This document shows, piece by piece, positions 1 through 11,697 of a stretch of DNA of 64,000 bases. The notes beneath the pieces were generated by a model. It did not search any database, was not told the DNA's origin, and saw only the letters and a program-made list of their open reading frames with translations. The position numbers were made by a program, and so were the translations under genes. Every line of letters begins with the position of its first letter. Position 1 is the stretch's first letter. The stretch comes from Sistotremastrum niveocremeum HHB9708 (Eukaryota; Basidiomycota; Agaricomycetes; Sistotremastrales; Sistotremastraceae): assembly GCA_001630475.1 (NCBI GenBank), contig KV419401.1:946096-1010095 (forward strand), read 5' to 3'.

Positions 1-2315
1 TCCTCGCTTTACGTGCTTGATGCGTCCTCGAAGCTGTCGCATTGGAGAATAGAGGGAGCAGGTATCGTTCGTCGAGCGTTTGGAACCATTTTCCATCTTC
101 GCCTACGGCTGCTGATAACTCATTCGTTATTCCACCCAGGACGCCCAGCGCCGTACTTGAAGCGGAAGGATTAGATGGACCCGCAGGTACAGATGATGAT
201 GCTGCTCCGAGGAACGCCGACGAAGAAGGCATAGCAGGTGAATGAGCGATCGTTCCGCCAGGCGTCCGATAACCTGCACTAGCCAACGGAAGGACTTCAC
301 CCGCATCTGAGGATTCAGATGATACGGGTGATACGTTCCCTGAATTCGAAGATCGCAGACGACTTCGAGATTGAGGTCTGCGTGGCGCAGGATTGATATA
401 CGGCGAATATCCACCGGCTGTAGCTGATGTCGTTTCTTGTGATTTATGTCGATAATGATGATTATATGCACCTTCACCAGATCCATGTCCTCCAGGAGTC
501 GTAAGCTCCTGCTCATCCCAATCATTATACTCATTATATGCGCCCCCTCCCCATCTTGATCCAGATGGGGCCCGTCGTCGAGATACGCCCACACTTCCTA
601 GTGCAGGGACCCATTCATCATCCGAATCGCTTGCATTGCCGTCTTCGACACCGACTCTGATCCCAAGGACTTCCAACATCCTCGATGTTGTTCCTCCGAA
701 TAGAACGACGGTCAATACAACCACGACCAACACTGTCATCCTCAGAACTTGAGCGTTAGGTCCTTGGAATCCAGCTGCGAGCGCAACGCCCACGGCTCCC
801 CTCAATCCTGCCCAAAAGAGCATCATCTGATATGAATGAGGAAGTTCCTCGGTACGCTGATGTCGGACGTGTCGATGGAAGAGATTGATGAGTTCGGATA
901 GAGGGAAGACTGCGGCGTATCGGGTGAAGATGACGCATACAGTAACGATTGTTACGAAGAGGGGTTTGAAGTAGCTTCCTACGCTCGAATCGCTGGGCGC
1001 GCTGGTGAAGAGTGATAGGCCTAGGTAGATGAAGATGAAATTTTCGGAGAGCTGGGCGAGGATTGCGAAGATGTACTTCGTGGTGCGTTGTGTTCGCCGG
1101 GACATTGTGTGATAAGCGTAATGCTTCAATGTGATACCACAGAATAGGAGGGAGACGATTCCGGACATTGATAGACCGTTTGAGAAGAAGTAGGATGTGT
1201 ATGCCACCAGGGCCACAAGGCAAGATTCGATGGAAGGATATAGGGATAAGGAGGAGTGTTTCAATGTCAGCGACATGAACAAACCGAACGCCACCCCGAG
1301 CGCCATGGATACTGTGAAAGAGAGCAGGAATATCCCGATCCCATGGAAGAGTGAGGACAAGTAGATCTCCGTCCCGTGGAATTGGGAGAGAGTCTCGTAC
1401 ATGACGATGGATACTGCATCGTTCAATATACTTTCGCCGAAAATAACACTGTAGAGTTTGGGGTCGACTTTATGTTGCTGGAAGATGGCGAGAATGGTGA
1501 CCGGGTCAGTTGCGGAGAGGGTGGATCCAAATATGAGGCATTCGAGAAGAGTGAGGGAGATGTTTTCCAGGCCTAGGAAGGAATAGATGTACACCAGTAC
1601 TCTGAAAAAACGATCAGATTCACCGAACATATAGACTGAGTGACGCGTACCCGAGACCGACGGCTGAGATGAAGGTACCCAGGAAAGCAAAAGTGAGGAT
1701 TGAACCAAAATTGCGGAAAAAGTTTTCCTAAGATTAAGGATCAGAATATGAAATGACAACGAGGCCTAGGATTGACCTGTTTCAGTTCGTAGCCTGAATT
1801 CAGGATGATTGGCGGTAACAGCAAGTTGAAGAAAAGCGTATGCTTGAAGTTCTGCAATAGTGTGCTGTTAGTCAAATGCCAATATTGAAAGCATGATGCA
1901 TAGAATGATCAAATGAAATGCGAAAGCTCCAGTCGCGTCTGCAACACGCCGCCGCCTCCAGTCGTCGCCTCCGCCAGCACCCATCCCGATACCACACAGC
2001 CACACCACCAGAAACGACTCTTTCACAAAACAAAAGATTAATACGAACCAACATTTCCCTGATCAACGTGCCTGGCGCAAGTCTGACCACAAGCCCAACG
2101 CACATCCCAGCGAATATAGACACGACAGTCTCATGTATTGCTCTTATTCGTTTGATTTGAAGATAATATGAGGTCCACAAGGCGAATATCATGAGGATGC
2201 ACACGATGAAGAGTGACCACGACGAATAGTACTCTTCAATCTCTGGCGCTGGCGTGCTTGGTTGCGTCGGGTCGGCCGATATCGTAGCTGATGCCCCGAT
2301 GTTGTAAGAGACCAT
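1..2315 (-). CDS. NHX1: Endosomal/vacuolar Na+/H+ exchanger, NHX1 type (3' end beyond window)
   Basis: Monovalent cation/proton antiporter of the CPA1 (NHE/NHX) family, expected in late endosome or vacuole membranes where it exchanges luminal H+ for Na+ or K+. The start is ATG at 2315. Exon 1 holds the first membrane helices with the family motif SIFAGMCVGLVVRLAPG and ends near 2053. Exon 2 (about 1850-1777) reads FNLLLPPIILNSGYELK, the amiloride-site region. Exon 3 (about 1727-1651) reads FLGTFISAVGLG. The long exon 4 (1601 to the left edge) has FGESILNDAVSI with the ion-binding Asn-Asp pair, further helices, then a Ser/Pro-rich cytosolic tail with DERYLLPLFSN, a conserved fungal NHX C-terminus. 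Exon 1 to exon 2 uses an unusually long intron of about 200 bases, and its donor is the least certain junction. The stop lies left of the window. Family assignment is firm; intracellular location is inferred from yeast Nhx1. Confidence 0.9.
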
Positions 2316-2534
2316 CCTGAATGACGAGCGTCGAGGCTAGTCGACGTCGTTTGGTCGTAGAGGTCGTCGGTGGGAATGGCGGAGCCGAAGAGAACGACGA
2401 GCGCGTTGAGTGGATGGGGACTGGAAGCAGAAGGCGGAATTGGGCGGTTCGGGATCATCCAGGGATCATCTTGTCATCATCCGCACAATTCGCAAAAATA
2501 TTGGAAATCTCTCAAGGAACTCGGGAAAATATAG

Positions 2535-3093
2535 TCAAGTCTGGCTGGTATTGATGTTCAAGACCAACACAAAAAGCCCTATCTCGACCGTTGCAACCAC
2601 GAATGTAACAGCGACAACGACCCATCCTGCAGTCACGAACGGCCGCCCAAACACCCTGCCTCTCCCCCCAGTGCTATCGTCTGGCCTATGCTCGTCCGCA
2701 AAGTCGTGTTGTGAGTGTCGACTACGCCCAAAGGCTAGCAGTGCCAGCATGGCTGACAATATCGTATAGAGCAATCCAACTGGCTTTAGCATCAGCTCTG
2801 ACCAACCCATTCGCGGATAATCCGAACGTACTCTTATAAAATCTTCTGTCAAATAATTTCAACACCAAAATTGCATAGCTCAACGTCCCGAACGCAGTAC
2901 GTGCGTAGGCACCCTCGAACGTCCTCTGTCTCGCCCTCAACTCGACTAATTCTGCATGATCGACCGGTCGGAAAGAATTGGCTCGATGCCCTCTGAAGCG
3001 ACGTTCACGAGAGGATGACGTTGAATTGGTACGTGAGAGGTGAGCTGGTCGAGGTGGTTCAAGGGTGTTCGTCGACGCAGACATCGACGGCAA
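2535..3093 (-). CDS. DUF202 family small membrane protein
   Basis: Two exons: 3093-2832 and 2779-2535, joined by a 52-base intron (donor GTACGT) that restores the reading RRFYKIGLLYTILSAML. The N-terminal ~45 residues are Ser/Pro-rich and probably cytosolic. The next part has the DUF202 signature: VELRARQRTFEGAYARTAFG, first helix, RRFYK, second helix (LLYTILSAMLALLAF), RSRHSQHDFAD, and a third helix near the C-terminus. DUF202 also forms the membrane module of the vacuolar VTC polyphosphate complex, but there are no SPX or VTC catalytic parts here, so a specific role is not claimed. It lies 220 bases upstream of the exchanger start, on the same strand; co-regulation is not shown. Length is about 170 residues, normal for stand-alone fungal DUF202 proteins. 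Confidence 0.75.
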
Positions 3094-3373
3094 CGGATGA
3101 GGTAAGCAATTATCGCGTCATAGTTCGCAACTAGAACTAAACTGGCGTCGATCCAGTCCGATATCTCAGAGAGCAGCAATCCGGTCGTATGCCAATGGCG
3201 GCTGAGGCACTTTGTGGGGTCTGTCGTATCCTCCAAGATGTTGGTGGCAAATTTATTTCCGATCTCCGAACCTGACAGGCTAAAATAGGCATAAAATAGT
3301 AATGGCAAAGAATAATACTCCAAAGAAATGAACAGAGATATATAGAGTAATGCTCTTCGAGACTGTTCCATAA

Positions 3374-5690
3374 TTAGGCTGGAATTTCCGGAGAAATGCA
3401 CTCGCCTTTGTGCCCTTGTTTCCAGTGTGCCCTTTGGCTATCAACGGAGAAGCAGTCAGTATAGAGCCAAGGGCGCAAGCAAAGCAGGAAATTGCGTACC
3501 AATCTTTGCTACAGTACCGCGCCGTCTCACATTTCGCGCATTTTCTCAAGCCCATGGTCGCCTTATAGCACCAAGTGCACTGCGGAAGCCTTTGATCATT
3601 GAGCTCTGTCAGCCCTAGGACTTCTTTGAGGAGGTACCAATCATCCAACATGTTGTCTCTTCCGCCGAGCTCGCGAAGTCTTAACTTCTCAATATTCATG
3701 TGCTCTAGCTCACCCATCCTGGTCATGAGGGGAGACCATCGTTGTGAGGCTTTCTCGCGCAACGACAGGAACTCTGATAATGATTTTTTTAGCTCCTTCT
3801 GATCTGAACATTCCATAGAAGTAAGCGTGTGCATGGCTTCACGCGCCCCGGTTTCCTGAATCCGAGTTAGAAAAGATAAAAAGACAGGACGAGCGGGTAC
3901 CAATTGCTTAGTGACGTCACCGTTCGTAGCGGATCCTTGGAAGATAAGCTCTTGGAAGAACAGTAAAATTGCCATGATCTTGGTTTCTGCCGAGTCAGGA
4001 CTGTAGTGTTGTAGAGCTTCTTCGACGGCACCCGCCGTATCTCTCAGATATCTCGCCCCTTGTCTCCACCATTCTCTCTCCTGATCATCCAATGATAAAT
4101 GTGTGATCCCTAGACTGAACATGTTCAGCGCAACCTCGTACAATATCCGCTTCCGGAGGAAAGGTGTGCAATCCGAACATTGGATCCCCTTCTTTGCTGA
4201 GTCCAGATAATCGATGCCCGTTTGAGAGCACAGCGACGCGTAGTAGAAGTAACAATTTTGAGGCCATGTCTTGACACCGTCCTTGGCGAAGAACGTAAGC
4301 GAAACACGCAACGAATCGGTCGTATCGTCCTCAAAGCCCAGCTCGACCCTTTGTCGAAGAAGCTTGATGCATGTACCATGCCTGAAGATGTCGGCTTCGT
4401 AATCCCGCTTGTGGAATCTCAGCGCAGTTTCCATGTCACCGAAGATAGCGTTACCGACTTCTGAGCCTCCAGCCTGCTTCACTATGACATCTATGAATTG
4501 GGATTCGCCTTCTCGAGGTCCATGAAGCTCTTGAGTGACGTAGCGCGCTGCAGCTTGCAATGAAGACAACCGTTCGCCCTCGATTGTTATATGGGAATCT
4601 CGGGCGCTTCAATAATAGTGCTCCGAGATAAGATCATCTGCGAGTTGCTCCTTGAAGTGCGTTGCAGCGACGACGCCAAGAGCGAAGATGGCTTCGGGTG
4701 GCGATAGCCCACGCGAACGGAATATTCGCTGAGGATCGCAAAATCGGAAATTAGGCATAGAGTCTACACCGTACGTATTGAGAAGGCCAAGCAATCCTCG
4801 ACATCGGATGGTGATGGAAGGGCTGTTGATGAAAGCAATGAAAAGTAGGATGCCTTTCTTCGAGGGAAGATCCAGGATTGCTTTGCTTTGATAGTAAGCT
4901 ATCCAAGTCAGCGCCTCAGATATGAGTTCGAGGTTATCCCATTGCAATGGGAGTGATGTATTGGGTAGATCCAGTAGATTAACCAGCGTCTTCGCCAGAC
5001 GGGGTAGTTCAAGGGATTGTAGAGATTGACGTGGCAATGGTTGTTCATTGATAGACTTATATGATCCCAATTTTGTCATGAAGGAATGTAAAGCCATGAG
5101 TAGAGTATTGAGAGTTAGTTCGTCATTGGCGTACTCCGAGATCAGGCCCGCGACCTTCGGGATGCCTTTAATCGCGAAGTCATGCTCGGTACGAAAAGTA
5201 TGGTCGTCGGATGCGAACTCTGCCAGAGTCTGGATAACAAGATCTCTGAAATCTGAATCTTCCGGATGGATGTCCACACAGCGGATAACGAAGTCATAGA
5301 GATCTTCGATTGCATCAGATTACCACCCATCAAGTCAGAAAAATCCATTGCGGGGACGTACTTTGATTGTATATTTCTCGACCAAGAATGGCATCCTTTG
5401 CGACTGTCCTGATGGCTATCAATATACCTCCCAGAACTCGGATATTTGCACGACTCTCATTTTCCAAGGCGCAAGTACGCAGCTTGCGAACGATCTCAGG
5501 GCCTGCATTGGACTTGTGAATACGTTTCAGATCATGTGGCGTAGACAAAGCTGCTTCAAATCAGAAATTGAGTGTGGCATGTAAAGTTTATGAACGAACA
5601 GATGTTGAGATGTCTGCACACAATCTCCCCCATGTCAGTCCACGAGCACGGTACTGGCACGCTTTCGCATTTCCGTTCGAGTTTGTTCAT
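3374..5690 (-). CDS. MYND zinc-finger protein paralog 1, with an in-frame TGA (likely pseudogene)
   Basis: First of eight related loci. Exon 1 (from ATG 5690) ends in the family motif EIVCRHLNI. Exon 2 (about 5547-5363) reads STPHDLKRIHKSNAGPEIV. The long exon 3 starts near 5290 and has the family's helical-repeat core (LTWIAYYQSKAILDLPSKKG, IRCRGLLGLLN). The C-terminus carries a MYND finger, CTWC then CAKCETARYC, completed in the last exon as CQRAHWKQGHKGEC and ending SPEIPA. A short intron at about 3855-3900 removes a stretch absent in the paralogs. A TGA at 4609-4611 lies in the same frame as the sequence on both sides and at a position where paralogs read through, so the locus codes either for a truncated core without MYND or for nothing. 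A sequencing error is the other explanation. MYND domains bind proline-rich peptides; the role of this family is unknown. Confidence 0.7.
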
Positions 5691-5875
5691 CAACCGGAGG
5701 GTTTGATAGTGAGTTAGATGTACAAGAGTTGGATTCGCTGAGTCGTAAGGCCGCTGAACGTATCAAGGATGCCAGACCGTTGGCGAAAAATGCGAGTCTC
5801 GGAATTATGAGGATCCGAACGCCGACATACACTTTCTGAAACCTCGTGGGGGGTGAGGTCGAAGTTGGGCTTGCT

Positions 5876-7492
5876 TAGTGATGCCGCCGTCCGGTCCGGC
5901 AAAGCGTCCGAACCCGGTCCGAACCGAACTGGACGCGAGGTTCGGTTCAGGTCCGGTGGGTTGGGCGAGGACCGAACCGAAGTTCGGTTCGAGGTCCGGG
6001 CTCTTGACTGAGCAGCCCGGACGCGGTTCGAACCGAACTGAACCGCGGACCGATGTTCAAGGTGAGCATGAATTATCCTCCACAGAACATATTTTATGGG
6101 TTACAGGAGGTAGGAATAGTAATATATTTGTGATTTCGAAAGCAAATCTGGTTAACGCCGCTATCTCCGCTCCCTAGGAAGCGAGCGCGACGCGCCAGTA
6201 CGTCTCTACTATCCATCGCACATCATCGTTCGACCACCAGTGCTCTAGTAGCTCATTGGGTCTTCTACACGGCACCTTCTGCACTGTCAACGCTCAACAC
6301 ACGATACTCAAATAGCGCTTGAGAGACCCCCTCAACGTGCTAGCAACCTCATCCAAAGCTTCACCCTCGACCTGGCAACGACCGCTCGCAACGACAAGCT
6401 TGGTGCTTGTCGTTTTGCGCAGGCGATATGAGTGACTTGGCGTCACTCATATAAGCCATTCTTAGCTCCAGCTACGAGTAGTGACTTGGTGTCACTATTT
6501 TCCCTTGGATGACGCGTCGACGCTCTTTCATCAAAATTTCATCGGCCTATCCGTCTTCTACATCAAAGAGACACTCATCATCGCTAATTCACGGGCTCTT
6601 CTCTTCAAACTTCAAAACTCGTTGTTGAGACATCGGCCCTTAGGCTTTCTTCTATCGATCTCGTAATCCCCCATCTCTCGTTTCGCAATTCCAGTGGTTT
6701 CGTCAAGACTCTCAGTTGAAGGGACGGCGACGGACATCAACATGAAGTGTGAGTTTTCATCTTCGTTTTTGCATACCTCTACTCTACCAAACAATTGAGA
6801 CGCGCTCGTTCGACAGACTACTACCAAAAGGACGGGCTCGTTCAAGTTCCACTTCTGGCATCGCATTCGCGTCTGCCCGCGCATCAATGATTTATAGAGG
6901 CTCAAGAACTCAGAAGTCAGATGTTGGAGAGGTTGGGACAGAGGCAATGAGAGGTTGTGTGGTCCCTGCTGCAGAATTGGAGGTTCGTTTCGTTTTGCGT
7001 CCGTATGGACTGGACGTGCTCACTCCTGCAGCCTTTGCTCCCTCGCCAGCTGCTTATACTCAATGTTCCTATGAAAACTCGACAAGCACATTCTACACTA
7101 GTCCCACCGATTCGTCAGCCCGTCACGCCCATCCTTCATCACTCTATCATTTGCATTCGCCGATATCTCGTAATGCTTTAGGGCTGTTCTCTTCTTTGAT
7201 CATTTGTGTCATGCTGCCTACTATCCAATACGAATCTATTTCTTCCATTCACATCTGTCTCGTGCCCCCAAATCCTTGAATCATCCACGCCAGCAACCAA
7301 AAAAAAACTCGACCTGGCGAAAAGCGTCCTCAAGGCGTCCGGACCGCGTTCGAACCGAACCGGACGCACCCTGAACCGAACCTCACGTCCGGTTCAGGTC
7401 CGGGCGCGATTGGGAGGACCGAACCGAAGTCCGGTTCGCGGTTCGGGCTCGAGGGCTCAAGAACCGAACCGAACCGGACTTCGGCATCACTA
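5876..7492. repeat. Composite GC-rich element with CCGAACCG arrays and inverted ends
   Basis: The left end reads TAGTGATGCCG and the right end CGGCATCACTA, an exact 11-base inverted repeat. Next to each end is a ~170-base GC-rich block (5876-6060 and 7320-7492) packed with the self-complementary motifs CCGAACCG and CGGTTCGG. The two blocks align with each other in the same, not inverted, orientation, sharing for example GGACCGAACCGAAGT. This fits either one 1.6-kb non-autonomous DNA element or two copies of a ~180-base MITE, each keeping one end. TA flanks both outer ends and could be a target duplication; no longer duplication is visible. No transposase lies in the 1.25 kb between the blocks. 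Confidence 0.5.
6426..6497. repeat. Pair of related perfect hairpins
   Basis: ATATGAGTGAC (6426-6436) and GTCACTCATAT (6442-6452) pair perfectly around the loop TTGGC. Twenty-six bases on, TAGTGAC (6479-6485) and GTCACTA (6491-6497) pair around TTGGT. Stem core GTGAC and loop TTGG are shared, so the two look like copies of one motif. Function unknown. Confidence 0.45.
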
Positions 7493-8275
7493 GTAGAGAC
7501 ATTCTAAATTCTCAAAAGAATTAATTTAGATGCTCGTCATTTCTGTCTATATATCCTTTAAATTTAAGAGATATTTCTGCCCCATGTAATCCCCCAAGCA
7601 ATATTCGAGTTGACCTGTCGGTTTTAGCCGATACACACCGAACGGGTCAGGTGTGGGTCTTAAACCTCAAAACGCCTACTTCACGGACTGCAAAACGTTG
7701 AGATACAGCGAAAGTGGTGGGAATGGCTCTAAATATAATCCTAAAATTCATACCAATCAGCAAAACAAGTCTGTTAACGATTGTGTTCAGGAAAGACGAA
7801 ATGTCGAAGCTCAGGGTCCCTAGGGCGCCTATCGTTCTCTTCTGCCGGGGCACGCCGAACGTCCCCTCAATGATATCTCAACGATTACAGTAGCTATAAC
7901 CTCCAAAATGATCTCATCAAGCTGAGAATGCGTACAAGATGACATTTGAATGGTCCAGCTATTTTTGGAGCCGTCAACATTGGTGCAATCTCGCATTTGG
8001 TCTCCAGAAGAGAAAAAGACAAGAAAAAGATACCTCATCAAGAGACCCATCCAGGCACTCGGTGCCTCGGAAACTCAACGATAAGGTAGCTAAATCACGA
8101 TATACTTTATTTTATACATATACGGAATATTTCCACCTCAGGATCTTGTGCTACTGAATTTATGAGAGCAAAAAATCCTTAAGTTTGGCCCTGTTTAAAT
8201 TTTGCTTGGCCTGCCGAACGCGACTTCCTATACCTCGACCAATTTGAAGCGGATTGGCGTGAAATTTGACACACA

Positions 8276-9652
8276 TCATTTCAGTGGTACTAGTATCGAT
8301 ATGAATGCAAAAAGTAGCCCTGTATCGAAGTGTGTATGGCAGGAAAGCGCAGGTGACCCGGTAGGGGTGTTGACCCGTTGCCGATTGCCGATCAGTATGA
8401 GATCGGGCGTGGGCTCAGTTCGTAGTCCAAAAATCCGCATATACGGATAGACATAGCATTCCGCTTCATCCTTGGGCCCTTCGAGTTCGAACTGGACACA
8501 GCGCAATCCCGCTTCGTATGCATTGAATTTTTTCCCCGTTGGAAGACGCTTCACGGCAGTTTGGTTGTAACGCGCTGTAATTTCGTCGCGTGAGAGAACA
8601 GTCTCGGCGTGATTTTTGCGAGCGGTTTTCACGCGCTCCCAAATATGAGGATATCCTTTGATTTGAACCATAAGTTGCGGATTACAGAGGCGGGTCGCGA
8701 TTAGGTGATCAGGATAATGGAGATTTAGGAGGCCCATCCAAGCTCGACATCGCATTGTCCAGGATGGACTGGAGAGGAGGCAAACAAAGAGTAATGTACC
8801 CTTGTTTGAAGGAAGTTCGAGGATCGCGTTGCTATCATAATAGGCGATCCATGTTAGAATGCATGTCGCGTTCTCGAGTGTGTCCCAGCGCAAGCGAGAA
8901 GATGAACTCCATGAGTCGAGCACCTCCACGACCACACCTGCCACTTCGGCCAGATTGGGACGAGGACAGCGTTGCGATAATGGATGATCCGATATGTTTT
9001 CGTAAGAGTTGAGTTTGAACAAGCAAGAGCGCAACAAACGGAGGCATGAGTGTAACGTCTCCGAGTCGCCGGTCGAAAACCGGGAGATGACTTGGACGAC
9101 CTTCGGCATGATCTTGAGCGCTTGGTTGTTGGTATCAATCATCGAAAGTGGGGCCTTTTCCACAAGGTCACAGAGCGCGTCCACGACAAGACGCTGGAAA
9201 TGCGAGTTTTCCGGACTAAGATCAAGGGAACGTCCGATGTATAGGTAGAGCTCTATCCACATCAGAGTACTATTAGTAAGGAGATGGTTCAGAAATGATA
9301 ATTCGAATATGACGCACTTTTCTCACGAATCTCTTGCCCTAAGAGTGCATCGTTCAACATTTCCCGGATCACGCTCAATATACCTCCAATGACATTTGTA
9401 TCCTCACGATGCTCTCGAGCGCATTCCGCTAGAGCTCTGACGACTTTGCCTGCCGATTTCGTTCTATGGATTTCTTTCAAGTCATGGCGAGTGGAGATTG
9501 CTTCAAGGCTTCAAGTTGAGCACCAGATGCGCGGGACAGCTGATGTCTTCACTGACCGCGCCGATGTTGAGATGACGACACACAATTTTGCCCATGGTCT
9601 CCCACGAAATAGGGCTCGGGGCGTCGTTGCATTCGTTCAGTAGTTCAAGCAT
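8276..9652 (-). CDS. MYND-family paralog 2, lacking the MYND finger (truncated)
   Basis: Exon 1 from ATG 9652 reads SWETMGKIVCRHLNI as in its relatives. Exon 2 (about 9506-9318) reads ISTRHDLKEIHRTKSAGKVV. Exon 3 (from about 9263) carries the helical-repeat core (LTWIAYYDSNAILELPSNKG, RLCNPQLM, FNAYEAGLRCVQFELEGP). Similarity to the paralogs stops around position 8420, after YPYMRIFGL. The last ~45 codons before the stop at 8276 are unlike any relative, and the sequence below has no MYND exons. The 3' third has thus been lost or replaced. It may still be expressed as a core-only protein of about 400 residues, or be a pseudogene. Confidence 0.65.
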
Positions 9653-9979
9653 AGCGATTGGACCTCAGTGTGGAGGTAGGGATTCAAAATCGACAGTGAG
9701 GTGAGCGCGGGTGCCAGCGGGCAAGCCTATACGTAAACCACGGGGTCAATTGCATCCTCGAGTGTCTGACCATTTATTGTACATGTATAGTCGAAAGCAG
9801 ACCATACAACCAGTTTGCAGTGAATGTCGATGAAGTCAGGCGATACTAGTTCAGCTGTTTAGTGCGATTCAGAGGGTCCGGAGCCCTTTTCAGCATTATT
9901 GGTTTATTATGAGCATGATTATCAGTTTCCTCCTGGTCCACCTCAGGAAAGGTATGTATATGATGTATACTATTTGCGA
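9653..9979. other. Short intergenic stretch
   Basis: Presumed upstream region of the truncated MYND paralog and 3' flank of the insertase gene. I see no gene or repeat. Confidence 0.4.
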
Positions 9980-11483
9980 CTACCACCCACTCCTCACTTC
10001 GTCAGTCCTCGACTTGAAATAGTCTTTGATCTTGACGAATGTCTCTCGGAAGCTCGGAGTATCATTGACGATTGGTCGATCTGGAATGTTCAATCTCGAA
10101 CGTAAAGGCTCGAAGCGGAGAACGACTCCTTGGATAATAGCCCAGAGAGAAGAAGCGATGAAGTACACAAAAACACCCTTCAAAAAGTATGAGAAGCGCA
10201 ATGTACAAAGGGAGCGGAAGACGTACTGCAGGGAGATGTGCGAACAAGGGAGCCGTAAGCAGCATCACGAAACGCATGATGTTGGGCATGTGATGAGGCC
10301 AGGAGTCTTTTATGGGAGGAGCTTGTTCCCAACGAATAACCTAAACGTAATAGAAAAGAAATTCAGCAATCGGCCCATGTCATATAGTCGTCGACGTACA
10401 GTTAGCTGAGCCTGGAAAACGGCGAAAGCCAGGACAGGAAGTATATAAGTAGGATCGGCGACGGCGAGATTCTCAACCAAGCCAGGGATCCCTACTCCAG
10501 GCCCACCAGTAATGATACCAGGAATTGGTGGGTCGACTTCACAGAATCTTCTCACGGCAAAGAAACTGCAGATCGTAGGGATGAACATGATCATGGCATT
10601 TCCAAGAACCTTCCCAGGCCCGACACCATTATCTTTCATCACTTTTCGCAGCTGCAAAGCCGCAATTTGCTGACTTGGCTGATCGCCTCGCCTCGCCGCG
10701 TCCTGTATTTTCGCCTGCCAATGGAGAATTTGGGGTTGTACTTGTGCCGTTCGGGCTGTGAGTCGGAGCTGGGAGATGTACCAGGGAGACACCATCATTC
10801 GTAATGTAAAGGTTCCCAGAACAATTATGGACCATGCGGGTAAAGAGGGGAGAACAGTAGAAATGCCAATAAAGATATATTGAATGAAGCCTATCGGAAG
10901 CCAGATGCGACCGAGGGCGGAAGGGGGAATTGTCGATATCGCTAATGCAGCAGTTGAAACGAGGGGTTCAGGTGTGAGAGAGGTGAGTGGTTCGGATAAA
11001 GACAAGGCGTCTGGTATGGTTTCCGCAGACACTGGGGAGGTGGGAGGCGGCTCGACGAAGGTATCGAAAGGCGCATCAGGGCTGAGATTAGAGGATGTCG
11101 GTGAGTTGGGGGGTTTGGGTATTGTTTCAAGGTCAGTGACTGATTCTGACGTTGTTGTGGGCGCTGGAGGGGGCGGTGAACTTCTCCAGGGCCACAGTGA
11201 GTATTGCCTTGCTAGTGATGGATGTAATAAAATATCTGGCTGGCGATGCCGTGACTCTATGATTTCCTTGAGCACCTGAAATGCAGCTTGTATTCAGAGC
11301 GTCCCAATCCTCCAGCTCGCTTTCAGGACGTACATTGGAATTCTGGCATCGCCCTGGGCCTGACAGCATCCGCGCAACATTCCAACAGGGCCTCAATGGT
11401 AGCTTTTGAAACGATTTTGAGCTTCCTGCTGACCCAAACGCCCTCAGCGAAGAGGGGATATGAGCACGCAACGCCATAGCCAA
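9980..11483 (-). CDS. Oxa1/YidC/Alb3-family inner-membrane insertase, mitochondrial
   Basis: Membrane protein insertase of the 60KD_IMP/Oxa1 family, expected in the mitochondrial inner membrane. Four exons. Exon 1 (from 11483, or the second Met two codons later) encodes an Arg/Ser-rich presequence without acidic residues, typical for mitochondrial import. Intron 1 (donor GTACGT, 58 bases) leads to VLKEIIESRHRQPD. Exon 2 carries a Ser/Thr/Pro-rich spacer, then the conserved hydrophobic core: FIQYIFIGISTVLPSLPAWS, a charged loop around LHWQAKIQDAARRGDQPSQQ, and IMFIPTICSFFAVRRF. Exon 3 reads VIRWEQAPPIKDSWP to LLTAPLFAHLPA. Exon 4 begins GVFVYFIASSLWAIIQG and ends at the stop at 9980. The lack of a long basic C-terminal tail for ribosome binding is odd for true Oxa1, so Cox18 or another member is possible. 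It is divergent from the F-box gene at 11698. Confidence 0.8.
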
Positions 11484-11697
11484 AATTTCAGCAGAACGCG
11501 CAGGATGGATTATGTAAGCTAAAGCAAGCCGATGGCGGCAAGAAGATTTCTAACTCCGACCCGCTCGTTGCTTTCAGGCTTCCTTTCGGTCGCTGGCCGA
11601 TTTTCTCAGGAAAGGGGCCATCCCAAGTAGCGCTGAGGTTTCAATACTTTCCACGAAAGGAATACTGAGGACTGAACTCAGCTAACTAGGCATCTCG

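Larger units (their letters stand above)
5691..8275. other. Intergenic stretch without a supported gene
   Basis: Open frames here (for example 6749-7279) lack family features and splice context. The stretch holds a GC-rich composite repeat with inverted ends (5876-7492), two small hairpins (6426-6497), and AT-rich sequence from 7500 to 8200 in which I see nothing recognisable. Confidence 0.5.

Noticed and set aside
127-594. Minus-strand 155-codon frame in the exchanger tail
   Set aside because: It overlaps the correct reading that ends LDERYLLPLFSN; no family features.
756-1223. Minus-strand 155-codon frame overlapping the exchanger
   Set aside because: The exchanger's exon 4 reads in another frame with clear family motifs; this frame is His/Arg/Pro-rich shadow.
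6749-7279. 176-codon plus-strand frame inside the composite repeat
   Set aside because: No domain, signal peptide or splice context; composition looks like translated intergenic sequence.
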